NCBI GenBank assembly: GCA_023415595.1
Contig: JAEZJW010000034.1
Location: 1 to 8,631 of the forward strand
DNA: 8,631 nucleotides
Direction: 5' to 3'
Origin: Bacillota bacterium
Lineage (GTDB): Bacteria; Bacillota; Clostridia; Lachnospirales; Lachnospiraceae
Of this stretch, positions 1 through 7,038 are shown one piece after another. The translations under genes were made by a program, and so were the position numbers. Every line of letters starts with the position of its first letter. The first letter of the stretch is position 1. The notes below the pieces were generated by a model. The model saw nothing but the letters and a program-made list of their open reading frames with translations, was not told the origin of the DNA and did no database searches.

Positions 1-3000
1 CCCTTACCGACGATATGGTTCGGCAGGCAAGCAAAGGGCTGAGTACATACGATGTTATTGACACCGGAATGGATCAGCTCCAGCATCTCACCGGTCAAAA
101 ACCAACCTTCACCGGTCTGGTTACCGACGGATACTACAGGATCTGCTAACTGTGCCAGCTTCTTGATATGAACAGGAGGAGTGAACCTCTTGCTCTTCTT
201 GAAGCTCTTCCTGGCTTCCCCACGGATTCTCTCCAAGGACCAGATGACCAGATTACTGATCCTTGCACCCTTTTTGCTTTTTCCCAGGTATCTTGATTTA
301 AAATTATTGTTGTAGGCACAATACATAAAGAAGTCCAGGAGGTCGGGCATAACTGCTTCCGCGCCCTCTGCTTCGAGCAGCTCCACCAGATAATTGTTGG
401 CGGAAGGAAGGAACTTCACTAAGATTTCTCCGACCACGCCTACCTTCGGCTTTACGAGATTCTCCTTCAGGGGAAGGCTATCGAAGTCACGGATAATGCC
501 TCTGACATTCTTCTTGAATTCCCGCCAGCTTCCTCTGTTTAGTAAGCTCTTGGCGCAGATATCCCTCCATTTGTCATGCAGTGCGTTAGCAGAGCCCGGC
601 TCCTGCTCGTAGGGTCTCGTCTTATAGAGCACTCTCATGAAGATATCCCCGTAGACCAGAGCCTCCATCGCCCTTAATAATAGGCCCGGAGTTACCTTTA
701 AGCCCGGATTCTTCTCGAGGCCGGAGGCACTTAAGGAGATTACCGGTACCTGTGGCATCCCTGCTTTCTCGAGGGCTCTGCGGATGAAACCGATATAGTT
801 TGTCGCACGGCAGCCACCGCCGGTCTGGGTAATGATAATGGCTACCTTATTAAGATCATATTTGCCGGAAAGTAACGCATCCATGATCTGGCCGACTACC
901 ATCAGGGAAGGAAAGCAGGCATCGTTATTTACATATTGCAGACCGACATCCACGGATCTGCGGTTATCATTCGGCAGAACGACCACATGGTACCCGCCGC
1001 TTCGCAGGGCAGGTTCCAGAAGGTCGAAGTGGATCGGTGACATCTGAGGTGCCAGTATCGTATAGGAATCCTTCATATCCTCGGTAAAGACTGCTCTGTG
1101 ATGGGCGGTATTCACCTTATAGGAGACGATGTGCTTGGTTTCCCTCTCTCTTACTGCAGACAGCAGGGAGCGGATTCGGATTCTGGCTGCTCCAAGGTTA
1201 TTCACTTCATCTATTTTCAGTACTGTATAGATTTTACCCGATTTAGACAGGATATCATTCACCTGGTCCGTAGTGACGGCATCGAGGCCGCAACCGAAGG
1301 AATTCAACTGGATCAGTTCCAGGTTAGGCTGGGTGCGAACGAAGGATGCAGCCGCATATAGTCTTGAATGATACATCCATTGGTCGATGACGATGGTCGG
1401 ACGGTCGACCTCCCCCAGATGTGATACGGAGTCCTCAGTGAGAACCGCAACGCCATAGGAGTTGATGAGTTCGGGGATACCATGATGAATCTCAGGATCC
1501 ACATGATAAGGGCGGCCTGCCAGTACAATTCCCTTTCTGCCGGAAGCCTTCAGGTAGGCCAGGGTCTCTTCTCCCTTCTTACGCATATCATCCCTGGCAT
1601 CGGCAAGCTCCTTCCAGGCAGCAGTAAAGGCAGTACGGATCTCCTCCTCCGGGATTCCCTTCTCCGTAAATAGTTCCACGAGACGATTACTTAAGATCTC
1701 ATCGCTTTCAAAGGACATAAAAGGATTTTCAAAATTGATTTTCGGGTCTTTCAGTTCCTCCACGTTGTTCTTAATATTCTCGGGATAGGAGGTTACGATC
1801 GGACAGTTATAATGGTTATTCGCTCCGTTCACTTCCTTACGTTCGAAGGGAATGCTCGGATAGAAGATATAGTTAATCTTATTGTCAATCAGCCATTTGA
1901 TGTGACCATGCACCAGCTTTGCCGGATAGCATTCGGACTCACTGGGGATGGATTCTATTCCAAGCTCATAGATACTGCGACTGGAGACCGGGGACAGGAC
2001 CACGCGGTAGCCGAGCAGGGTAAAGAAGGTGTGCCAGAACGGATAGTTCTCGTACATATTCAATACTCTTGGTATGCCCACAATTCCCCTCGTGGCTTCC
2101 TCTATTGTCAGAGTAGGGTAGGAGAAATAACGTTCCAGCTTATACTCGAACAGATTCGGGATATTCTCTACATTCTTTTCTTTTCCCAGACCCCGCTCAC
2201 AACGGTTACCGGAGATAAATTGTCTTCCCCCGGTAAATTTGTTGACAGTTAGTACACAGTTATTCGTACATCTCTTACAGCGAGCCAGGTTGGTTTCAAA
2301 CTTCAGCTCGTTGATCTGATCGATGGAGAGCATAGAACTCTCTTCCCCGTCATAATGCTCTCTGGCGATCAGGGCAGCACCGAAGGCTCCCATGATTCCG
2401 GCGATATCCGGACGGACAGCACTGCAACCGGAGATCTTTTCAAAGCTGCGGAGAACCGCATCATTATAGAAGGTACCACCCTGAACGACCATCTTCGTAC
2501 CGAGATCCTTCGGGTTGGTGATCTTAATTACCTTATATAAAGCATTCTTGATTACGGAATAGGCAAGACCGGCGGAGATATCCGCTACGGTTGCTCCTTC
2601 CTTCTGTGCCTGTTTTACCTTGGAGTTCATGAATACGGTACATCTGGTACCGAGGTCGATTGGATTCTTTGCGTAGAGGGCAACCTTAGCGAAGTCCTCT
2701 ACCTCGTAATTCAAGGATTTTGCGAAGGTCTCAATGAAGGAACCGCAACCTGAGGAACAGGCTTCATTAAGGAGAACATTATCGACCGTCTGGTTCTTGA
2801 TCTTGATACATTTCATATCCTGACCGCCGATATCGAGGATGCAGTCCACTTCAGGCTCGAAGAAGGCAGCAGCTTTATAATGGGCAACCGTCTCCACCTC
2901 ACCCTCATCCAGGACCAGGGCAGCTTTAATCAGGGCTTCCCCGTAACCGGTCGAACAGGAGCGAACGATCTTTACGTTTTCCGGTAAAAGCTCATAGATT

Positions 3001-4088
3001 TCCTTAATTGATTTAATCGCTGTCTTCAAAGGACTGCCGTTATTATTATTATAGAAGGAATACAGGAGGGAACCGTCCTCCCCGACGAGTGCCACCTTAG
3101 TGGTTGTGGAGCCTGCATCGATTCCTAAGAAGCAATTGCCTTGGTATTCTTTTAAATTCCCCTTTTTAACGGTATGTATGGAATGGCTCTTTCGAAATTC
3201 TTCATATTCATCTTCACTGGTGAACAGCGGTTCCATCCGGTGTACCTCAAAGTCCATCTTAATCCCGTGGGAGAGCTTATCGTATAGGGCTTTGAAGTCT
3301 ACCTGAACATCCGGTTTTGCATTCATCCCGGCTCCGATAGCCGCAAACAGATGGGAATGCTCCGGTGCAATTACCTGTTCCTGCGTCAGATTAAGAGTTC
3401 GGATAAACGCATTCTTAAGCTCGCCTAAGAAATGCAGCGGACCTCCCAGAAAGGCTACATTACCCCGGATCGGTTTTCCGCAGGCCAGACCGCTGATGGT
3501 CTGGTTAACTACCGCCTGGAAGATGGAAGCGGACAGATCCGGCTTCGTTGCACCCTCATTGATTAACGGCTGAATATCTGACTTGGCAAATACGCCGCAT
3601 CGGGCTGCAATCGGATAGATGGCCTGATAGCTCTTTGCATATTCGTTTAAGCCTGCTGCATCCGTCTTTAATAAGCTTGCCATCTGGTCGATGAAGGAGC
3701 CCGTACCACCAGCGCAGATTCCGTTCATACGCTGTTCGATTCCGTTGGTAAAATATATGATTTTCGCATCCTCACCACCCAGCTCGATGGCGACATCCGT
3801 CTGAGGAGCATAATCCTGCAGAGAGGTGGATACGGCGATAACTTCCTGAACGAAGGGAATATCAAGGTGCTTTGAAATTGTTAAGCCTCCGGAACCTGTT
3901 ATGACCGGTGAAACCGCAAGGTTACCCAGAGACTCCTCTGCCTTCTTCATCAGTCCGGCCAAAGTCTCCTGTATATTAGCAAAATGGCGTTCATAATCTG
4001 AGAATAAGATTTCATTATTCTCATCCATCACGACGATTTTGACTGTAGTTGATCCGATATCAATACCTAAAGATCTATTTGCTATCAT
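1..4088 (-). CDS. Fused acyl-CoA dehydratase activase / dehydratase-like protein (3' end beyond the window)
   Basis: The frame is open from ATG at 4088 to the window edge (1362 codons). AGGAG (4096-4100) lies 7 nt upstream of the start. ASKHA ATPase domain 1 (about residues 6-260) has DIGSTT, LGGEDAK, Cys125 in ICAGGTGSF and Cys164 in RCGVFAKSD. ASKHA domain 2 (about 320-585) has DAGSTTTK, DIGGQDMK, Cys444 in ACSSGCGSF and Cys483 in RCTVF. A cysteine cluster follows (C604, C607, C611, C630), then a DUF2229-type region (from about 665, with ECYP at Cys720) and an HgdB-like region (GRPYH near 853, GCGLDAVTTDQ near 930, GGGCRATNY at 1090-1098, CLPNH near the edge). In HgdC-type activases the paired cysteines bind a [4Fe-4S] cluster between subunits, and ATP hydrolysis drives low-potential electron transfer to a dehydratase or reductase. 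Here both parts share one chain. Related proteins run to about 1400 residues, so little is missing. The substrate is unknown, and no separate HgdA/B partner genes are visible. Confidence 0.93.
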   Translation of the reverse strand, partial: MIANRSLGIDIGSTTVKIVVMDENNEILFSDYERHFANIQETLAGLMKKAEESLGNLAVSPVITGSGGLTISKHLDIPFVQEVIAVSTSLQDYAPQTDVAIELGGEDAKIIYFTNGIEQRMNGICAGGTGSFIDQMASLLKTDAAGLNEYAKSYQAIYPIAARCGVFAKSDIQPLINEGATKPDLSASIFQAVVNQTISGLACGKPIRGNVAFLGGPLHFLGELKNAFIRTLNLTQEQVIAPEHSHLFAAIGAGMNAKPDVQVDFKALYDKLSHGIKMDFEVHRMEPLFTSEDEYEEFRKSHSIHTVKKGNLKEYQGNCFLGIDAGSTTTKVALVGEDGSLLYSFYNNNNGSPLKTAIKSIKEIYELLPENVKIVRSCSTGYGEALIKAALVLDEGEVETVAHYKAAAFFEPEVDCILDIGGQDMKCIKIKNQTVDNVLLNEACSSGCGSFIETFAKSLNYEVEDFAKVALYAKNPIDLGTRCTVFMNSKVKQAQKEGATVADISAGLAYSVIKNALYKVIKITNPKDLGTKMVVQGGTFYNDAVLRSFEKISGCSAVRPDIAGIMGAFGAALIAREHYDGEESSMLSIDQINELKFETNLARCKRCTNNCVLTVNKFTGGRQFISGNRCERGLGKEKNVENIPNLFEYKLERYFSYPTLTIEEATRGIVGIPRVLNMYENYPFWHTFFTLLGYRVVLSPVSSRSIYELGIESIPSESECYPAKLVHGHIKWLIDNKINYIFYPSIPFERKEVNGANNHYNCPIVTSYPENIKNNVEELKDPKINFENPFMSFESDEILSNRLVELFTEKGIPEEEIRTAFTAAWKELADARDDMRKKGEETLAYLKASGRKGIVLAGRPYHVDPEIHHGIPELINSYGVAVLTEDSVSHLGEVDRPTIVIDQWMYHSRLYAAASFVRTQPNLELIQLNSFGCGLDAVTTDQVNDILSKSGKIYTVLKIDEVNNLGAARIRIRSLLSAVRERETKHIVSYKVNTAHHRAVFTEDMKDSYTILAPQMSPIHFDLLEPALRSGGYHVVVLPNDNRRSVDVGLQYVNNDACFPSLMVVGQIMDALLSGKYDLNKVAIIITQTGGGCRATNYIGFIRRALEKAGMPQVPVISLSASGLEKNPGLKVTPGLLLRAMEALVYGDIFMRVLYKTRPYEQEPGSANALHDKWRDICAKSLLNRGSWREFKKNVRGIIRDFDSLPLKENLVKPKVGVVGEILVKFLPSANNYLVELLEAEGAEAVMPDLLDFFMYCAYNNNFKSRYLGKSKKGARISNLVIWSLERIRGEARKSFKKSKRFTPPVHIKKLAQLADPVVSVGNQTGEGWFLTGEMLELIHSGVNNIVCTQPFACLPNHIVGK

Positions 4089-4145
4089 GCTGCGACTCCT
4101 ATATATAACAGTTAAAAAATGGTTGTGCAAAAATTAGCTTTCTAT

Positions 4146-4174
4146 ATTATACGATACATACTAATTAAGTTCAA
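4146..4174 (-). promoter_or_regulatory. Sigma-A promoter of the activase/dehydratase-like gene
   Basis: Read on the minus strand, TTGAAC (4174-4169) is followed by a spacer of exactly 17 nt and a perfect TATAAT (4151-4146). Transcription should start near 4139, giving a leader of about 50 nt before the ATG at 4088. A short palindrome, CAATT-T-AATTG (4175-4185), lies immediately upstream of the -35 box and could be a protein-binding site, but it is AT-rich and may be chance. Confidence 0.75.
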
Positions 4175-4267
4175 CAATTTAATTGCCAGAAATTTAAAGT
4201 ACAAACCCCAAATGCAAAGTGTGTGAATATAATAGAATTAAATTGGTATGTAATCTGTCTCAGATGA

Positions 4268-4273
4268 GGGAGG
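4268..4273 (+). promoter_or_regulatory. Ribosome binding site that fixes the start of the LysM gene
   Basis: GGGAGG sits 11 nt upstream of ATG 4285. The in-frame alternatives, GTG 4219 and ATG 4264, have no Shine-Dalgarno sequence at a suitable distance. The residues they would add (RIKLVCNLSQMRED...) match neither a LysM domain nor a signal peptide. The spacing is slightly long, but this is the best-supported start. Confidence 0.6.
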
Positions 4274-4284
4274 ATCGTAACTGT

Positions 4285-4635
4285 ATGTTCTGTACGAATT
4301 ATGTAATCAAAAAAGGTGACACTCTCTATTCAATCAGCAGACAAACCAACGTTCCGGTTTCAGCTATCATAAATGCCAATCCCTTTGTTAATGTGTATAA
4401 CCTGCAGGTCGGAGAAGTGCTCTGTGTTCCGATCGGAGTTCCGCTGAATGATTATACCAGTACGATAACCTATACGGTTAAGGAAGGGGATACCCTTGGC
4501 AGTATATTGGACCAATATGGAATTGTGATTGGCGATCTTATGCAGCTGAATGACGTGAACAGTGTTTATCTGTTACCCGGTACGACGTTGGAGGTCCCGG
4601 TATACGAGTTCGAAGAAGATACTAACCTACCATAA
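4285..4635 (+). CDS. Small double-LysM domain protein
   Basis: The protein has 116 residues when started at ATG 4285. LysM domain 1 spans about residues 5-50 (YVIKKGDTLYSISRQ ... INANP ... LQVGEVLCVPI). LysM domain 2 spans about 61-106 (ITYTVKEGDTLGSILDQY ... LMQLND ... LLPGTTLEVPV). Both carry the family signature of a GDTL core, an N-D/N-P motif and a final VP strand. LysM domains bind N-acetylglucosamine-containing polymers such as peptidoglycan. There is no hydrophobic signal peptide, membrane segment or catalytic domain, so secretion is not evident. A role inside the cell, for example in the spore envelope where many LysM proteins act, is possible but not shown. The short acidic tail (YEFEEDTNLP) and two cysteines (C3, C47) are the only other features. 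The gene is divergent from the activase-like gene and separated from corA by a terminator, so it is probably monocistronic. A longer form from GTG 4219 (138 residues) is possible but less likely. Confidence 0.88.
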   Translation: MFCTNYVIKKGDTLYSISRQTNVPVSAIINANPFVNVYNLQVGEVLCVPIGVPLNDYTSTITYTVKEGDTLGSILDQYGIVIGDLMQLNDVNSVYLLPGTTLEVPVYEFEEDTNLP

Positions 4636-4777
4636 TTAGTCTATCTATTATTAATATGGATAGGAAGATACGCAGCAAATCCACATCCTTTTTGTGGTGA
4701 GCCTAAATTTGGCTATTTATAAATGATATGAAACTGATAAGCTCATTGTGGATAACCATTTTTCAGTGTTTGACTTT
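4636..4777. other. Non-coding stretch downstream of the LysM gene with two small hairpins
   Basis: No gene is seen here. Two weak stem-loops follow the stop codon: CCACA/TGTGG (4681-4697, 5-bp stem) and AGCC/GGCT (4700-4714, 4-bp stem). Neither has a run of T after it, so neither looks like an efficient intrinsic terminator. The rest is AT-rich and unstructured by eye. Confidence 0.4.
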
Positions 4778-4863
4778 AGGGGCTGTTTCTTAATGGCTTA
4801 GAGATACAAGAGGCTCCATAAATGGCCTCTTATATTCTTTAAACTTATTGTGAAACAACCCCT
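4778..4863. repeat. 86-bp imperfect palindrome with related ends (MITE or IS-end relic, or large hairpin)
   Basis: The ends are inverted copies: AGGGGCTGTTTC (4778-4789) against GAAACAACCCCT (4852-4863), matching at 11 of 12 positions. The outer 17 positions match at 14. The centre forms a hairpin, AAGAGGC (4808-4814) with GCCTCTT (4825-4831), and CCAT/ATGG can pair inside it as an alternative. Several outer mismatches become G-U pairs in RNA, so the whole unit can fold into one long hairpin. GGGGCTGTTTC-like ends resemble terminal inverted repeats of some insertion sequences. The flanks GACTTT and GATTTT match at 5 of 6 positions, too weak to call a target-site duplication. The element has no coding capacity. 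Confidence 0.6.
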
Positions 4864-4871
4864 GATTTTCT

Positions 4872-4902
4872 AAACCAGCTTTCGATTTGAAGCAGGTTTT
4901 TT
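4872..4902 (+). terminator. Rho-independent terminator upstream of the corA promoter
   Basis: AAACC (4872-4876) pairs with GGTTT (4895-4899), and GCTT (4878-4881) pairs with AAGC (4890-4893) across an A-A mismatch. The loop is about 8 nt, and six T residues follow (4897-4902). It would end transcripts coming from the LysM gene and insulate the promoter that begins five bases downstream. Confidence 0.75.
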
Positions 4903-4906
4903 ATGT

Positions 4907-4935
4907 TTGACAAAGGCTGGATAACAACATATAAT
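4907..4935 (+). promoter_or_regulatory. Perfect-consensus sigma-A promoter of the corA operon
   Basis: TTGACA (4907-4912) and TATAAT (4930-4935) are separated by exactly 17 nt, the ideal housekeeping promoter. Transcription should start near 4942. Because the core promoter is as strong as sequence allows, any control of the operon would have to act through a repressor or after initiation, in the leader. Confidence 0.88.
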
Positions 4936-4941
4936 GAATTT

Positions 4942-5156
4942 GAACTTTTATGGTTTATATCTGGATGAAAAAAGGAAGGTGGTTTGGATGGAAGCCGGCC
5001 CTGAAAGTAGTAACTTGTATAGGAAAAACAACATCATACTTACTGCAGTTAGCAGCAGGGTTTCGTTCGTATTCTCATCTTTCCGAGGAATCGCCTCCGA
5101 ATAAGATTAAAATACGCCTACCGCTGCTATACTATAAGCAGTGGAAAGGAGCATTT
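4942..5156 (+). promoter_or_regulatory. Long structured 5' leader of corA (possible cis-regulatory RNA)
   Basis: About 215 nt separate the predicted transcription start from the corA ATG. A hairpin, CCGCTGCT (5121-5128) with AGCAGTGG (5137-5144; 8 pairs, one G-U), directly abuts the ribosome binding site AAAGGAG (5145-5151). GCTGCT (5123-5128) can instead pair with AGCAGC (5051-5056), which itself takes part in a small hairpin, CTGC/GCAG (5043-5055). GAGG/CCTC (5085-5097) forms another, and its CTCC (5095-5098) could alternatively pair with GGAG of the ribosome binding site. I do not recognise the conserved core of the M-box magnesium riboswitch or the yybP-ykoY manganese riboswitch. The frame stays open upstream to ATG 4950, but that extension resembles no protein and has no Shine-Dalgarno sequence. 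Confidence 0.45.
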
Positions 5157-6092
5157 ATGATCGATATCTTTAAGACAATGGAAGGTACGCTTCAGAGACA
5201 GACAGAGATTACGGAGGGCTGCTGGATCGCGATGACTAGCCCTTCTGCCACCGAACTGATGGAAATTGCCGAGAGGACCGGGATTGATATCAATCATCTT
5301 CGGGCACCACTCGATGAAGAGGAAAGAGCACGTATAGAGGTAGAGGAGGAAAACACGATTATCGTGGTAGATATTCCTTCTCTGGAGAGAAGAAATGATA
5401 AGGACCGCTATGTTACGATTCCACTTGGTATCATCGTAACAAAGGATATCTTAATTACAGTTTGTTTGGAGGAATCCCCCATCCTAAAATGCTTTATGGA
5501 TGGACGCGTCAGGGATTTCTATACCTTTAAAAAGACCAGATTCATCATACAGATACTTTATCGGAATGCTTCCACTTTCCTACAGCATCTGCGGACGATT
5601 GATAGAAAGAGTGAAGAGGTTGAGCGGAAGCTCCACATCTCAACTCAGAACCGTGAGCTCATAGAGCTTCTCGAATTGGAAAAGAGCCTTGTGTACTTCA
5701 CTACCTCCTTAAGAGCGAATGAAGTCGTATTTGAAAAGATGCTTAAGATTGAAAACATTAAGCATTACCCTGAGGACGAGGATCTTCTGGAGGATCTGAT
5801 TATTGAGAATAAGCAGGCAATCGAGATGGCGAATATCTACAGCGGCATCTTAAGCGGTACGATGGATGCCTTTGCATCGATTATCTCTAATAATCAGAAT
5901 ATCGTAATGAAATTTCTGGCAGCAATCACAATCGTGCTTTCGATCCCTACGATGATTGCGAGCTTTTATGGTATGAACTTTGTCCATATTCCCGGCGGGG
6001 ATAATCCCTTCGGGTTCTTTGCAGTTACCCTGACTGCATTGGTTATTGCCACTATCACTGCACTGATTTTCAGAAAGAAGAAGCTGTTTTAG
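5157..6092 (+). CDS. corA: CorA-family divalent metal cation transporter
   Basis: The protein has 311 residues, normal for two-membrane-helix CorA proteins. The start at 5157 is chosen because AAAGGAG lies 5 nt upstream. An alpha/beta cytoplasmic domain (residues 1 to about 120) leads into a long charged helical stalk (about 130-245). Helix TM1 (about 249-271) ends in the family signature YGMN (271-274), followed by a short loop (FVHIPGGDNPFG) and TM2 (about 287-305). The C-terminus is basic (RKKKLF). CorA proteins form pentameric channels for Mg2+, and in some members Co2+, Ni2+ or Zn2+; the GMN loop is the selectivity filter. The actual ion cannot be told from sequence. The gene is first in its operon, behind a perfect promoter and a long leader. 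The next gene starts 24 nt after the stop codon. Confidence 0.93.
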   Translation: MIDIFKTMEGTLQRQTEITEGCWIAMTSPSATELMEIAERTGIDINHLRAPLDEEERARIEVEEENTIIVVDIPSLERRNDKDRYVTIPLGIIVTKDILITVCLEESPILKCFMDGRVRDFYTFKKTRFIIQILYRNASTFLQHLRTIDRKSEEVERKLHISTQNRELIELLELEKSLVYFTTSLRANEVVFEKMLKIENIKHYPEDEDLLEDLIIENKQAIEMANIYSGILSGTMDAFASIISNNQNIVMKFLAAITIVLSIPTMIASFYGMNFVHIPGGDNPFGFFAVTLTALVIATITALIFRKKKLF

Positions 6093-6116
6093 GTTTTCGC
6101 AGCTTGGAGGACGTAT

Positions 6117-7016
6117 ATGGGTTTTTTCAATAAACTGGAGCGTAAATTCGGAAGATATGCCATTCCAAATCTGATGAAGTATTTTGCACTAATGTATGTA
6201 CTGGGCCTTCTGATCGGAAGCTTTTTTCCGGGAATGATTATGTATTTGGGTCTGGATTATGGGCTGGTGGCGAGAGGTCAGATTTGGAGACTAGTTACCT
6301 TTATGATTCCGATTTCTACGATGAATGATATCTTCTTTGTATTCATCCGGGCCTATGTATTTTATTTTGTAGGCAACTCTCTGGAGAAGTCCTGGGGTGC
6401 TTTCCGCCTGAATTTTTATTTTTTCTCAGGCATCCTTTATAACATTGTAGGTGCCTTGATTGTATACCTGATTTATGGTCTGAATCTGTTCGACGCTCTT
6501 GGTATGCTTTTGAATCAGCCGTTGGATCTGATCTACACCTCACTGTTTTTGGCATTTGCGGTTTTATATCCGAATATGCAGTTCTATATCTATTTCCTGA
6601 TTCCTGTGAAGGCAAAATATTGGGCCTGGATCTCCATGATCTATTACGGATATATGATTTATAGGCTGATTAACGGTGGTTATCCTTGGGGTGTGATCCC
6701 GATAGTTTTATCTTTGTTAAACTTTGCAGTATTCTTCCTGGTAACCAGGAACTACCAGAGAATGTCCCCCAGGGAAATCGAGCGGAGGGCAAAATACCGA
6801 AGACAGATGAAAGAGGGCAGAAATACCGGTAACGTGGTTCAGTTTAACGGGCGGAATGTGGTAACCAGACATAAATGTGCCGTATGTGGCAGGACAGAGC
6901 TGGACAATGACCAGTTGGAGTTCAGGTTCTGCTCGAAATGTGATGGCAATTATGAATATTGTATGGACCATTTATTTACCCACGAGCACGTGAAAAAAGA
7001 GGAAAAGCCTGAATAA
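6117..7016 (+). CDS. Rhomboid/derlin-like membrane protein with zinc-ribbon-like tail, apparently non-catalytic
   Basis: The protein has 299 residues; GGAGG (6106-6110) lies 6 nt before the ATG. Residues 20 to about 210 hold roughly six hydrophobic segments. GQIWRLVTF (54-62) in the first loop and GNSLEKSWGAFRLNFYFFSG (86-105) fit the rhomboid/derlin superfamily pattern. The protease residues are missing: the expected GxSG position reads PLDLIYTSLFLAF (135-147), and no histidine lies in the last helix (YPWGVIPIVLSLLN). A basic segment (about 211-253) leads to a cytoplasmic-looking tail with C254-x2-C257, C272-x2-C275, then C282, H285, H289 and H291, enough ligands for one or two zinc ions. 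Derlins and inactive rhomboids act as membrane chaperones or in substrate handling; that role is only inferred here. Its place between corA and ABC-2 permeases suggests a membrane or metal-linked function, but I cannot assign one. Confidence 0.75.
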   Translation: MGFFNKLERKFGRYAIPNLMKYFALMYVLGLLIGSFFPGMIMYLGLDYGLVARGQIWRLVTFMIPISTMNDIFFVFIRAYVFYFVGNSLEKSWGAFRLNFYFFSGILYNIVGALIVYLIYGLNLFDALGMLLNQPLDLIYTSLFLAFAVLYPNMQFYIYFLIPVKAKYWAWISMIYYGYMIYRLINGGYPWGVIPIVLSLLNFAVFFLVTRNYQRMSPREIERRAKYRRQMKEGRNTGNVVQFNGRNVVTRHKCAVCGRTELDNDQLEFRFCSKCDGNYEYCMDHLFTHEHVKKEEKPE

Positions 7017-7038
7017 CCGGGACTTCCTGGAGGCATGC

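Noticed and set aside
1313..1528. Minus-strand open frame of 71 codons
   Set aside because: It is in a different frame from, and inside, the large minus-strand gene, whose frame stays open and shows family motifs here.
3044..3055. Short TTA triplet repeat
   Set aside because: It encodes four consecutive asparagines at a loop of the activase-like protein; it is too short to be a notable repeat.
394..3306. Many plus-strand open frames of 61-146 codons, the longest at 1812-2252
   Set aside because: They lie antisense to the continuous minus-strand gene, resemble no protein family, and lack good ribosome binding sites. The minus-strand frame carries clear conserved motifs throughout.
4228..4233. 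TATAAT as the -10 box of a promoter for the LysM gene
   Set aside because: No recognisable -35 box lies 16-18 nt upstream, and no extended -10 or clear sporulation sigma-factor pattern is present. It may still be used, but I cannot support it.
4219..4284. GTG start for a longer LysM protein
   Set aside because: There is no Shine-Dalgarno sequence, and the extension matches no LysM or signal sequence. ATG 4285 has GGGAGG upstream.
4950..5156. N-terminal extension of the CorA frame from ATG 4950
   Set aside because: The extension adds 69 residues that do not resemble CorA and has no ribosome binding site. The strong AAAGGAG is placed for ATG 5157, giving the usual family length.
4942..5156. 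M-box magnesium riboswitch before corA
   Set aside because: The conserved GGTGAGGCTCC and GCTGCTGCCC-type core could not be found by eye. GCAGCAGGG and CGCTGCT strings occur, but not in the right arrangement.
6343..6971. Minus-strand open frames at 6343-6615 and 6717-6971
   Set aside because: Both are antisense to the rhomboid-like gene, have no family resemblance and no ribosome binding site.
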